Below are positions 6,562-12,057 of a stretch of DNA of 14,055 nt, one piece after another (position 1 is the first letter of the stretch; each line of letters starts with the position of its first letter). Origin of the DNA: JBBDIO01 sp040880365 (lineage in GTDB: Bacteria > Chloroflexota > Anaerolineae > Caldilineales > Caldilineaceae); the NCBI GenBank assembly GCA_040880365.1, contig JBBDIO010000235.1:1-14055 (forward strand). The letters are read 5' to 3'. The notes under the pieces were generated by a model that had not been told where the DNA came from, did not search any database, and worked only from the letters and a program-made list of their open reading frames with translations. The position numbers were made by a program, and so were the translations under genes.

Positions 6562-7463
6562 GCCAGAATGGCCTTTTGGGCGTGAAGCCGGTTGTGGGCC
6601 TGGGGAAAGAGCAGGCTGGCCGCGCCGTCGGCGACTTCGTTGGTGATCTCTTCGCCGCGGTGGGCGGGCAGACAGTGCATGACCTGTACTTCGGGGTTGC
6701 GCGTGCGTTTCACCAGCTCGGCATTCAGCTGATAGGGCGCAAACACGGCCAGCCGGGCGGCATGTTCTTCTTCCTGGCCCATGCTCGTCCAGACATCGGT
6801 ATAGAGCACATCCGCGCCCACTACGCCATCCAGCTCGGCGGTCACGGTGACGTCTACATCCAGGCTATGCAAGAGCGCAGGGTCGGGCTGATAGTTTTCG
6901 GGCGCGACAATGCGCATCGAAAGCCCGACTTTATCGGCAATCATCAAGAGGCTGGTCGCCACATTGTTGGCGCCATCGCCTACATACGCCACAGTAAGAC
7001 CTTGCAGTTGTCCAAAGTGTTCCCAAATCGTAAAAGCGTCGGTCAGGGCCTGGCACGGGTGGCTGAAATCGCTCAACCCGTTGATGACCGGAACGTTGCT
7101 ATATTCTACCAGTTGCAGCATGTGCGCGTGGTCGAAAACGCGCGCCATGATGCCATTCACATATCCATCCAGCACACGCGCCACATCGGGCGCGCTTTCG
7201 CGTGTGCCCAATCCCACTTCGTTGGGGCTGATATAGAGCGCGTAGCCGCCCAGTTGCTGCATTCCCATTTCAAAGCTGACCCGCGTGCGCAGGCTCGGCT
7301 TTTGAAACAGAAGCGCCAGCGATTTGTGCGCCAGGATGGGCGCATTGACGCCTAAACGCTTGTGTTCAACCTTGAGTTCCTTGCCCAGCCGCAAAAGTCC
7401 CCAAACCTGCGCGGGGAGGAGCGTATCGATATCCAGAAAATGGGAAAGCGACGGTATCGACAT
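6562..7463 (-). CDS. argF: Ornithine carbamoyltransferase, 3' end lost in gap
   Basis: Makes citrulline from ornithine and carbamoyl phosphate in arginine synthesis (or runs in reverse in the arginine deiminase pathway). 300 residues are visible and perhaps 10-15 are missing. Carbamoyl phosphate contacts are in KPSLRTR (55-61) and HPCQ (135-138). The ornithine-specific SMG loop is at 227-229 (DVWTSMGQE), and HCLPAHRG at 263-270. SMG and HCLPAHRG argue against aspartate and acetylornithine carbamoyltransferases, even though SLRTR also occurs in the latter. The ATG at 7463 has AAAGGA upstream. No other arginine gene is nearby. The leader to the FAH-family gene is 143 bp and contains two hairpins. 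Confidence 0.95.
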
Positions 7464-7492
7464 GGCGACGGTTCCTTTCTAAATCCGTGAAC

Positions 7493-7536
7493 CCCCAACG
7501 GGGCAAACTGCACGGGAATAATCGCTATCCCGGTGC
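7493..7536 (-). promoter_or_regulatory. Two hairpins in the argF leader
   Basis: On the minus strand, RNA running toward argF would first form an imperfect hairpin (arms 7510-7520 and 7526-7536, each about 11 nt with one indel) and then a small GC hairpin (CCCC 7493-7496, GGGG 7500-7503, 3-nt loop). They sit 29 bases or more before the argF start. They could terminate the upstream transcript or regulate argF. No U-run is visible and no arginine-rich leader peptide was found. Confidence 0.35.
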
Positions 7537-7576
7537 AAGATGCCCAGGGGGCAGTGTTGATGTGTTGGCCGCGGCC

Positions 7577-7612
7577 TGTGCGTGATTCAGTGCGCGATTC
7601 TGTGCGTTATTC
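7577..7612. repeat. Three 12-bp tandem units across the FAH-gene stop codon
   Basis: Plus-strand units TGTGCGTGATTC (7577-7588), AGTGCGCGATTC (7589-7600) and TGTGCGTTATTC (7601-7612). Read on the coding strand, the units encode Glu-Ser-Arg-Thr, but in the first unit the Ser codon position is the TAA stop. The frame stays open in the following units. Confidence 0.75.
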
Positions 7613-8443
7613 TGCGATGACCGGGTTAGAAAGTTCGCCCAGACCTTCGACTTCGACCACCATGACATCGCCGGGCTGCACCGGGCCGACTCCTGCGGGC
7701 GTGCCGGTCAGCACCAGATCGCCGGGTTCCAGGGTCATAAAAGCTGTTACAAAGGCCAGCACATTGGCGATGGAGTAGATGAGCAGGCTGGTATTGCTAT
7801 CCTGGCGCACCTGGTCGTTGACGCGACAGCGCACGGCCCGGTTGGCCGGATCATAGGCGGTATCGACCCAGGGGCCGATGGGCGCAAAGGTATCGAAGCC
7901 CTTGCCGCGCGTCCATTGGCTGTCTTTGCGCTGGAGATCGCGCGCGGTGACATCGTTTGCCAGTGTATAGCCAAAGATAACTGAGGCGGCGTCGGCTTCG
8001 GCCAGGTGGCGACAGCGTTTGCCGATGACCAGCGCCAATTCGGCTTCGTGGTCCACATGCCCGCTCAGGTTGGGGTAGACGACCGGCGCATCCGGCCCGA
8101 TGACGGTGGTGGGCGGCTTGAGAAAGATCAGCGGCTCGGTGGGCACTTCATTGCCCAGTTCGGCCGCGTGTTCGGCATAGTTGCGACCTACACAGACCAG
8201 CTTGGTGGGCGTAGCCGGTGCAACCAGCGTCACGGCGTGGCGCGGCAGTGGCGCGCCCGCGATTTCGGGCTGGGGACCGGCGTCGGGGCCGGTCCAGCCT
8301 ATCCAGGGCGCATGGGCCAGGGGCGTTACCTGGTCGTCTTCCAGAATGCCCCACTGGGCGGCATCGAAATCGCGGGAGGCAGAACCGTTTTGGATAGAAT
8401 CTGTTTGGATCAAATCGGTTTGAATAAAGCGGACAATACGCAT
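7607..8443 (-). CDS. Fumarylacetoacetate hydrolase (FAH) family protein
   Basis: A 278-residue enzyme of the FAH / 2-hydroxyhepta-2,4-diene-1,7-dioate isomerase / acylpyruvase superfamily, which cleaves or isomerises beta-diketo or oxo acids with Mg2+ or Mn2+. Metal ligands are visible as Glu133 and Glu135 in DHEAELALVIG and Asp164 in LANDVTARDLQ. Lys181 is in GKGFDTFAPIGP, and LTGTPAGVGP is at 245-254. The substrate cannot be told. Near the N-terminus a run IQTDL-IQTDS-IQNGS adds residues not usual between the first strand and the WGILE motif. I chose the ATG at 8443 because AGGA lies 8 nt upstream; an upstream in-frame ATG at 8506 lacks homology and lies in duplicated DNA. Confidence 0.88.
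   Translation of the reverse strand: MRIVRFIQTDLIQTDSIQNGSASRDFDAAQWGILEDDQVTPLAHAPWIGWTGPDAGPQPEIAGAPLPRHAVTLVAPATPTKLVCVGRNYAEHAAELGNEVPTEPLIFLKPPTTVIGPDAPVVYPNLSGHVDHEAELALVIGKRCRHLAEADAASVIFGYTLANDVTARDLQRKDSQWTRGKGFDTFAPIGPWVDTAYDPANRAVRCRVNDQVRQDSNTSLLIYSIANVLAFVTAFMTLEPGDLVLTGTPAGVGPVQPGDVMVVEVEGLGELSNPVIAE
8381..8425. repeat. Three 15-bp tandem units inside the FAH-family gene
   Basis: AGAACCGTTTTGGAT (8381-8395), AGAATCTGTTTGGAT (8396-8410) and CAAATCGGTTTGAAT (8411-8425); adjacent units agree at 12 and 11 of 15 positions. They encode the pentapeptides IQTDL, IQTDS and IQNGS near the N-terminus, so the insertion keeps the frame. Confidence 0.75.
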
Positions 8444-8513
8444 CGGTGTGTTCCTGTTGCTGGCAAGTGAATCGTTGTGGTTAGGCGTGGTTAGGCCCAA
8501 TCGCATCGGTGTG
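8440..8513. repeat. Duplicated start-codon block and 10-bp tandem repeat before the FAH-family gene
   Basis: CGCATCGGTGTG occurs at 8440-8451, where it contains the FAH start ATG, and again at 8502-8513, where it supplies a second in-frame ATG. Between them GTGGTTAGGC is repeated perfectly at 8477-8486 and 8487-8496. The block fills the 76-bp space between the HD-domain gene and the FAH-family gene. Confidence 0.65.
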
Positions 8514-8519
8514 GAGCGA

Positions 8520-9374
8520 TCAGGAAAATCGGGTTTCGTTGATAATGAGCTGAAAAGTGCAGCCCAGAAATTCGATGGACTGGCGCACCATGGTCATGCG
8601 ATCCAGGAAAATCTCGAAATATTCCATCACCTGGGCATAGTTGGCGTCGATTTCCAGCTCCAGCGCAATGACTTTTTCATCGGGGCGCACACGCACAAAA
8701 CTGCGCGTAGTGGCATAGTTGACCCGGTCGTGGATGTCGAAATCGTCCATGCTGGGATTCTGGACCCGGCTGCGGTGGACATCGGCCTTGTCGGCAATGA
8801 TCAACGCCGCGGCGACGGGTGTGGTCGCCAGGCCGCGCTCTTCTTCGTGGTTGCCAATGGCGTTCATGATGATGACCCGTTCCTGGGGGGACATGCCCAG
8901 GCGCGTCAGGATATTCCAGGCCAACAGGCTGCCGCTCATGGCGTGATTTTCCCGGTGGATGGCGTTGCCGATGTCGTGGAGATAGCCTGCCATGTTGGCG
9001 AGCTGTCCTGTGCGCTGGGGAAAGCCCAGATGTGTGAGCACATTTTCGGCAATGTGGCCCACCAGCCCGGCATGGCGACGACCATGTTCGGTATAGCCCA
9101 GGGCGCGCAGAGAATCGTTGGCGCCGCCAATCAGCGCGGTGACCTCATCGTCGCGGCGCAATTGTTCCAGCGTTAAACCATCGGCGCTTGTCGCCTGCGT
9201 GGCCTCTGGCGTGGTATCTGGGGTAGTTTCGGCGGTAGTCTCTTCGGGTTCACCAAAGCCGCCCAATCGTTCCTGTTTGCCGCTGGGGGGCGCATCGTTG
9301 GCGGATGGGCTATCGCCTGGAATTTCAATGCCGGCGTCGGTTAAAACGGTTTTCGATTCGGGCGGTTGACTCAT
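8520..9374 (-). CDS. HD-domain metal-dependent phosphohydrolase
   Basis: A 284-residue cytoplasmic protein. Residues 1-65 are acidic and disordered, with a Thr-rich repeat (ETTA, ETTP, DTTP, EATQ at 45-60). An HD domain follows: His101 in HGRRHAGLV, the HD doublet His133-Asp134 in LHDIGN, His144, NHEEE (175-179) and ADKADVHRSR (194-203). The C-terminal 80 residues appear to be a separate alpha/beta region. HD enzymes hydrolyse nucleotides or cyclic dinucleotides, but nothing here fixes the substrate and it is not a PgpH-type c-di-AMP phosphodiesterase. The ATG at 9374 follows AGAGAGG. A perfect 20-bp palindrome lies 22 bp upstream and may control it. Confidence 0.87.
   Translation of the reverse strand: MSQPPESKTVLTDAGIEIPGDSPSANDAPPSGKQERLGGFGEPEETTAETTPDTTPEATQATSADGLTLEQLRRDDEVTALIGGANDSLRALGYTEHGRRHAGLVGHIAENVLTHLGFPQRTGQLANMAGYLHDIGNAIHRENHAMSGSLLAWNILTRLGMSPQERVIIMNAIGNHEEERGLATTPVAAALIIADKADVHRSRVQNPSMDDFDIHDRVNYATTRSFVRVRPDEKVIALELEIDANYAQVMEYFEIFLDRMTMVRQSIEFLGCTFQLIINETRFS
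9195..9242. repeat. 12-bp repeat encoding the Thr-rich linker of the HD protein
   Basis: Four degenerate 12-bp units, in frame, encode ETTA-ETTP-DTTP-EATQ (residues 45-60). The divergence between units shows it is older than the near-perfect repeats in the intergenic seams. Confidence 0.55.
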
Positions 9375-9396
9375 GATGTGCCTCTCTCTATTTCTC

Positions 9397-9416
9397 ATTG
9401 CATAAATTTATGCAAT
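9397..9416. promoter_or_regulatory. Perfect 20-bp palindrome, candidate operator of the HD-domain gene
   Basis: ATTGCATAAATTTATGCAAT is identical to its reverse complement. On the minus strand it overlaps TAAATT (a 4/6 match to the -10 consensus), which lies 17 bp after TTGGTT (a possible -35), so a bound dimer would cover the promoter of the HD-domain gene. It is AT-rich with no U-run, so a terminator is unlikely. The binding protein is unknown. Confidence 0.55.
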
Positions 9417-9440
9417 CAACTATGGGCAACCAACTATCTG
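9413..9440. repeat. 14-bp tandem repeat beside the palindrome
   Basis: CAATCAACTATGGG (9413-9426) and CAACCAACTATCTG (9427-9440) agree at 11 of 14 positions; a third partial copy (CATCAACTGG) follows at about 9448. It overlaps the right edge of the palindrome at 9397-9416. Confidence 0.5.
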
Positions 9441-9506
9441 ATCTGCCATCAACTGGCGGCACGTCAAACTGAACGCCAAAGGCAACAGGTGGTGAGTGTC
9501 CAGGGG

Positions 9507-10751
9507 CTAGAACATGCGACTGCCAATCGCGGCGCTGCTCAGAAGCAGAGCCGCCAGCCACCAGAACGCAAGCCTTTGCACGCGTTTGCCCTGATAGAGT
9601 GTGAGATAGGTGGGCAGCCACAAAATCGCCAGGGGTGCGAGCCACAGCGGAGTCTGGGCCACAATCAGCAGCGCGCCCATCCCCAGGTCGGCAAAGGCGA
9701 GCAAGCCGATCCCCAGGCGGTCGCTGCCGGGGCCTGCGCTCCAATCGACGCGCGACACGCGTACCTGTCCCCAGTGGTGGATTGTCCACAGAAGGATTAG
9801 CGCGGCGTGCAGCGCGAATAGTTCGTGATCGCCCGGCATATTGAGCAGGCCCAGCATGAGCACCCAGGGCAAGGTGACGGTGACCAGACTCTGGAAGATG
9901 CCCGGCGGTTCGGCCAGAAAGTGACGGCCCAGCCAGCCCAACACGCTCACCACAATCACGCCCACCGTCAGCCACAGCGCCTGCACACCCAATACCCAGC
10001 CAATGGCAAGCGGCAGAACCAGCGTGGGCAGGGCCACGCGAAAGACCAACGGCACTACATTATGCAGCCCTGCCGCCGAGTGATGTTGCTCTGCCGATGG
10101 GTCGCGGGGCGAGCCGTCGGGCGTGGCATACGCCTGATCCCAGCCGAGCAGTTGGGCCGCGGGCGAACCCGGTCGCAAATAGGGCAGCCAAAAGGGGCTG
10201 GCCTGGGTCTGGCGGCGCAGGGGCAAAAGCGCGGTTCTGCCGCCTGCCAGTCGCCAGATGCTGCCCCACAACGGGTCAGCCAGCAAAAGGGCCAGCGCCA
10301 CCAGCCGCCAATCGACAAAAAAGCTGCGTGCAAGCAGACCATAGGCCACCAGCGCAGCCAGCACCGACCATCCGCCCGTTACCCGCCAGGGAGAATCCTG
10401 GAGCCACAACTGGGCACTGACGGTGGCACTGTTGCCCAGCTCTGGCGCAGGACGCACACCGGTATCGAACGAGGCGTCCGCCTGCATTGCCAGGGGGGGA
10501 CCCGGCTGGGTAGGCGCGTCGGGCGCGCGGGTGATTTCGCTGCGCCGGGCATCGGCACGCGACGCATCTTCTGGCGCCTGCCGACGGCGGGGTGTTCCTT
10601 CGGTTTGCGGCGCAGGCGCGCGTGCCGGTTTGCGCCGGGATGGTGTGGCCGGTGGCGACGCGTCAGACGGCTTGGGCGCGCCTGCTTGCGGGCGGTTGCG
10701 CCGCCGTTCCGGTTCAGACGGCGGGCGATTCTGCGATTTTATGGTCGCCAT
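9507..10751 (-). CDS. Polytopic membrane protein with basic Pro-rich N-terminus, function unknown
   Basis: I do not recognise this 414-residue protein. Residues 1-115 are Arg/Pro/Ala-rich and surely disordered (ERRRNR, PSRRKPARAP, PRRRQAPED), and would lie in the cytoplasm by the positive-inside rule. Then come about nine hydrophobic segments (approximately 126-142, 148-165, 233-255, 257-274, 286-304, 310-326, 346-366, 368-386, 394-410). A polar loop at about 166-232 contains FWLPYLRPGSPAAQ and a histidine pair, and HHWGQVRVSRVDWSAG lies in a later loop. No catalytic motif stands out. The ATG at 10751 has GGTGA 7 nt upstream. The 274-bp upstream region holds a four-unit repeat and a twin promoter, so expression may be regulated. 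Confidence 0.8.
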   Translation of the reverse strand: MATIKSQNRPPSEPERRRNRPQAGAPKPSDASPPATPSRRKPARAPAPQTEGTPRRRQAPEDASRADARRSEITRAPDAPTQPGPPLAMQADASFDTGVRPAPELGNSATVSAQLWLQDSPWRVTGGWSVLAALVAYGLLARSFFVDWRLVALALLLADPLWGSIWRLAGGRTALLPLRRQTQASPFWLPYLRPGSPAAQLLGWDQAYATPDGSPRDPSAEQHHSAAGLHNVVPLVFRVALPTLVLPLAIGWVLGVQALWLTVGVIVVSVLGWLGRHFLAEPPGIFQSLVTVTLPWVLMLGLLNMPGDHELFALHAALILLWTIHHWGQVRVSRVDWSAGPGSDRLGIGLLAFADLGMGALLIVAQTPLWLAPLAILWLPTYLTLYQGKRVQRLAFWWLAALLLSSAAIGSRMF

Positions 10752-10800
10752 ACCAGATTCACCACTATCACTTCACAGTCACTATTTCACTACTTTTCAT

Positions 10801-10852
10801 CGGTCAAGTAATCCGGTCAAGTAATCCGGTCAAGTAATCCGGTCAAGTAAAA
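10801..10852. repeat. Array of four 13-bp units with TTGACC boxes
   Basis: CGGTCAAGTAATC is repeated perfectly at 10801-10813, 10814-10826 and 10827-10839, with a fourth copy (10840-10852) ending in AAA instead of ATC. On the minus strand each unit reads GATTACTTGACCG and carries a TTGACC box. The array lies between the twin -10 boxes (10897-10918) and the membrane-protein start (10751), within its probable leader. It could be a protein-binding array or simple slippage DNA. Confidence 0.8.
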
Positions 10853-10894
10853 AGACCCACATGCGCCACAGGCCCACCTGGGTAAAATGAAACC

Positions 10895-10926
10895 TGATTA
10901 TACCAGACTCTGATTATATCAGACTG
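10895..10926 (-). promoter_or_regulatory. Twin extended -10 promoter in a 16-bp tandem repeat
   Basis: TGATTATACCAGACTC (10895-10910) and TGATTATATCAGACTG (10911-10926) agree at 14 of 16 positions. On the minus strand each gives an extended -10: TGGTATAAT (TATAAT at 10897-10902) and TGATATAAT (TATAAT at 10913-10918). Extended -10 boxes do not need a good -35, and none is present. Both would drive the unknown membrane-protein gene with a leader of about 140-155 nt. Confidence 0.6.
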
Positions 10927-10992
10927 GTGGGCAGGCCGCGAAAAGGATTGACAAACTCTGGGCTGCGTCTTTTCCGCACGCGTCTGTCGTTG

Positions 10993-11028
10993 ACACACAG
11001 GCTACATCACAGACTGCATCTCAGACTA
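10993..11028. repeat. 12-bp tandem repeat overlapping the lipid-kinase stop codon
   Basis: On the coding (minus) strand the units are TAGTCTGAGATG (11028-11017), CAGTCTGTGATG (11016-11005) and a degenerate TAGCCTGTGTGT (11004-10993). The first two agree at 10 of 12. The stop codon of the kinase is the first triplet of the first unit; the matching triplet is CAG in the second. Confidence 0.6.
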
Positions 11029-11958
11029 TGCTACCACCCGCAGGCGTCTGGGTTCGACGCGAATATCAACCCACTCCACAGCCTCGGTGACTACTTCGCC
11101 ATCCAGGTGCATGGGGACCACATCGTGGCAGGTGATGCGAACCTGCCGACAGGTCGCCATTTCGACCGCGGAATCGGTGGTGTGTTTGCCAAACAGCGCC
11201 TTGGGCAACAGGCCCAATACTCGCCAGCGGGGCAGCTTTTTGGCGATGGCAATGTCCAATAGACCGTCATCGAGGATGGCCGCGGGGGTGAGATAGAAGC
11301 CGCCGCCCGTGCGCGCACTGTTGCCGATGGAAATCATGAGTGATTCCAGGGTGCGCGTCTGGGCCTGGTGGTCGGCATCTAGCCAGGCAATCGTGAGACG
11401 GGGCGCGCTATAGGCGCGCAAGGCGCGCCGCGCGGCTGTGATATAGAGCAGCGTGCCGCGCAGTTTGCGCAGTTTATAGCTTTCCAGCGTCACTTGCGCC
11501 TCGAAGCCCAGCCCCAGGTTGTTGTCGAAGGCGCGTTGGTGGATTTCGCCGGCTACGCTATATTCGGCAAACCCCAGGTCAATGGCGCGCGTCGATTGGG
11601 CCGCAATGTGCTGGGCAACCGTAGCGGGCGTTTTGGGCGCGCCCAGCATATCTACCAGATCGTTGCCCGACCCGCTGGGAAATATCGCCAGTGTGCCCAC
11701 CTGTTCGTCGGGGTGCGCGGCCTGATATAGCCCGTTCATCACCTCGCTCACGGTGCCGTCGCCGCCGATTGCCGCCACCACATCAAAGCCGGCGCGGCGC
11801 GCGGCACAGGCCAATTCGGTGGCGTGTCCGCCGTGGGTGGTTTCCACCAGTTCATGCTCCAACCCGGCGTGGGTCAGGGCATTTAGAATTTCCTGGCGAA
11901 AGCCGGGCGCGCGCCCGCGCCCCGAAGCCGGATTGAGAATGGCATAGACGCGTGGCAT
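11026..11958 (-). CDS. Diacylglycerol kinase family lipid kinase (YegS/DagK-like)
   Basis: A 310-residue soluble, peripheral-membrane kinase that transfers phosphate from ATP to diacylglycerol or a related lipid. The nucleotide loop is GGDGT (65-69) in VVAAIGGDGTVSEVMNGL, followed by FPSGSGNDL (93-101), the family's second conserved block, where SGSGND replaces the commoner GTGND. The C-terminal lobe has ILDDGLLDIAIAKK and MHLDGEVV, both typical. Length fits the family. The ATG at 11958 has GAGG 8 nt upstream. It cannot be told whether the substrate is diacylglycerol, phosphatidylglycerol or another lipid. With the glycosidase gene upstream it is spaced by 99 bp, so co-transcription is possible. 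Confidence 0.92.
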   Translation of the reverse strand: MPRVYAILNPASGRGRAPGFRQEILNALTHAGLEHELVETTHGGHATELACAARRAGFDVVAAIGGDGTVSEVMNGLYQAAHPDEQVGTLAIFPSGSGNDLVDMLGAPKTPATVAQHIAAQSTRAIDLGFAEYSVAGEIHQRAFDNNLGLGFEAQVTLESYKLRKLRGTLLYITAARRALRAYSAPRLTIAWLDADHQAQTRTLESLMISIGNSARTGGGFYLTPAAILDDGLLDIAIAKKLPRWRVLGLLPKALFGKHTTDSAVEMATCRQVRITCHDVVPMHLDGEVVTEAVEWVDIRVEPRRLRVVA

Positions 11959-11971
11959 AGCATATACCTCA

Positions 11972-11997
11972 ATTTTGTGCTGTGATTTTGTGCTGTG
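11972..11997. repeat. Perfect 13-bp tandem repeat before the lipid-kinase gene
   Basis: ATTTTGTGCTGTG is repeated without mismatch at 11972-11984 and 11985-11997, followed by a further ATT. It is in the 99-bp space between the glycosidase stop and the kinase start, 13 bases before the kinase ATG. Confidence 0.75.
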
Positions 11998-12057
11998 ATT
12001 CCGCCCCGAAATGTCGTATTGCGTAGCGTATGTGGCGTGTGGCTAATAGACAGGCGT

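Noticed and set aside
5688..7463. A single 591-residue protein joining ornithine carbamoyltransferase to the diadenylate cyclase
   Set aside because: The join runs only through the 100 N gap. Both halves match complete, separate families and the gap size is a placeholder.
8444..8506. ATG start at 8506 for the FAH-family protein
   Set aside because: The extra residues come from duplicated intergenic DNA and the ATG at 8443 has a good Shine-Dalgarno.
8520..9374. HD protein as the c-di-AMP phosphodiesterase partner of CdaA
   Set aside because: It lacks the membrane and 7TMR-HDED parts of PgpH and the DHH domain of GdpP, and is not adjacent to cdaA; the HD motif alone does not give the substrate.
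10801..10852. The 13-bp array as a CRISPR
   Set aside because: The units abut without spacers and are far too short for CRISPR repeats.
10948..10976. Plus-strand TTGACA at 10948 as a promoter
   Set aside because: The hexamer 17 bp downstream is a poor -10 and no plus-strand gene follows.
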